NCBI GenBank assembly: GCA_017456285.1
Contig: JAFTJQ010000030.1
Coordinates: forward strand, 1-44,651
Origin: Lentisphaeria bacterium
Lineage (GTDB): Bacteria; Verrucomicrobiota; Lentisphaeria; Victivallales; Victivallaceae
Reading direction: 5' to 3'
Length of the DNA: 44,651 nucleotides
Shown here: positions 44,580-44,651 of the stretch, one piece after another
How positions within the stretch are numbered: the first letter of the stretch is position 1
Layout of the letters: every line of letters starts with the position of its first letter
Translations under genes and position numbers: made by a program
Notes under the pieces: model-generated
The model's database searches: none
The model's input: only the letters and a program-made list of their open reading frames with translations
What the model was told of the DNA's origin: nothing

Positions 44580-44651
44580 ATTGAAGCAATCACCAAACCG
44601 CCATATCGCACCCACTCAAATTACAATCGTCCAGCCTGATGGCTGGTTGCT

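Larger units (their letters stand above)
44055..44651. repeat. Hairpin-rich intergenic block, no gene
   Basis: I see no gene. Visible dyads are 44132-44139 with 44147-44154 (8 bp); 44064-... none further until 44164-44170 with 44174-44180 (7 bp, loop AGC); 44189-44202 with 44206-44219 (13 of 14); 44231-44234 with 44239-44242; 44453-44460 with 44493-44500 (8 bp); and 44631-44636 with 44641-44646. It resembles the block at the left end of the window in style and could be a repeat cluster. Confidence 0.6.

Overview
The window looks like a chromosome segment of an AT-rich Gram-negative-type bacterium, most likely from the PVC superphylum and perhaps a gut Lentisphaeria (Victivallales-like). The main hints are a pseudopilin of the H-x9-DG type at the right end, a secreted BNR sialidase, several lipoproteins, a 29-residue COX24-like basic protein, and housekeeping genes scattered in small operons. 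The taxonomic call is an inference. The recurring promoter pattern is TTGMAW-N16/17-TATATT.

Layout. 1-553: hairpin-rich intergenic DNA. 554-6031 (+): purA, a SEDS glycosyltransferase, a thioredoxin-fold/TPR protein and a sialidase. 6068-6970 (-): xerD. 7008-13151 (+): a DJ-1 protein and xseB, then a DUF192 protein, an FHA protein, a PEGA lipoprotein, a DEAD-box helicase and a BamE-like lipoprotein. 13185-14714 (+): a complete tryptophan attenuator (a 33-residue leader peptide with three Trp codons and competing hairpins) in front of trpB. 14728-20581 (mostly -): malic enzyme, hisF, a parvulin lipoprotein and recJ, with a YggL-family gene on the + strand. 20780-21133 (+): tRNA-Leu, tRNA-Gly and tRNA-Tyr with their own promoter and terminator.

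21251-27784 is an AT-rich defence island directly downstream of tRNA-Tyr. One minus-strand operon encodes a nuclease-methyltransferase fusion, a specificity subunit, an OLD-type ATPase-TOPRIM protein and an FRG-domain protein. No HsdR motor is present. 28118-28495 is a small membrane protein. 28553-32781 (-) is an operon of a citramalate/isopropylmalate synthase, a lipoprotein, folE, dtd and dxr. 33090-35062 (+) holds ilvB, with an unusual Cys-rich insert, and the COX24-like mini-gene. 35179-37915 (-) holds argH, recO and a YgjP-type peptidase. 38232-40950 (+) holds an ornithine decarboxylase-like enzyme behind a structured leader and a membrane PAS protein with a receiver domain that has lost its phospho-acceptor. 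40963-42956 (-) holds an AraC regulator and a PilT-type ATPase.

42992-43985 is the most striking spot. The first 11 codons of a pseudopilin gene (RBS, ATG, class III signal) lie on the minus strand, while the rest of the gene lies on the plus strand. A strong promoter stands outside the inverted piece. Flipping 43130-43271 between 7-bp inverted repeats rebuilds promoter, RBS, start codon and a canonical prepilin N-terminus in frame. The locus therefore appears to have been caught in the OFF orientation of a DNA inversion, or to carry a fixed inversion or an assembly error. The window ends (44055-44651) in another hairpin-rich intergenic block.
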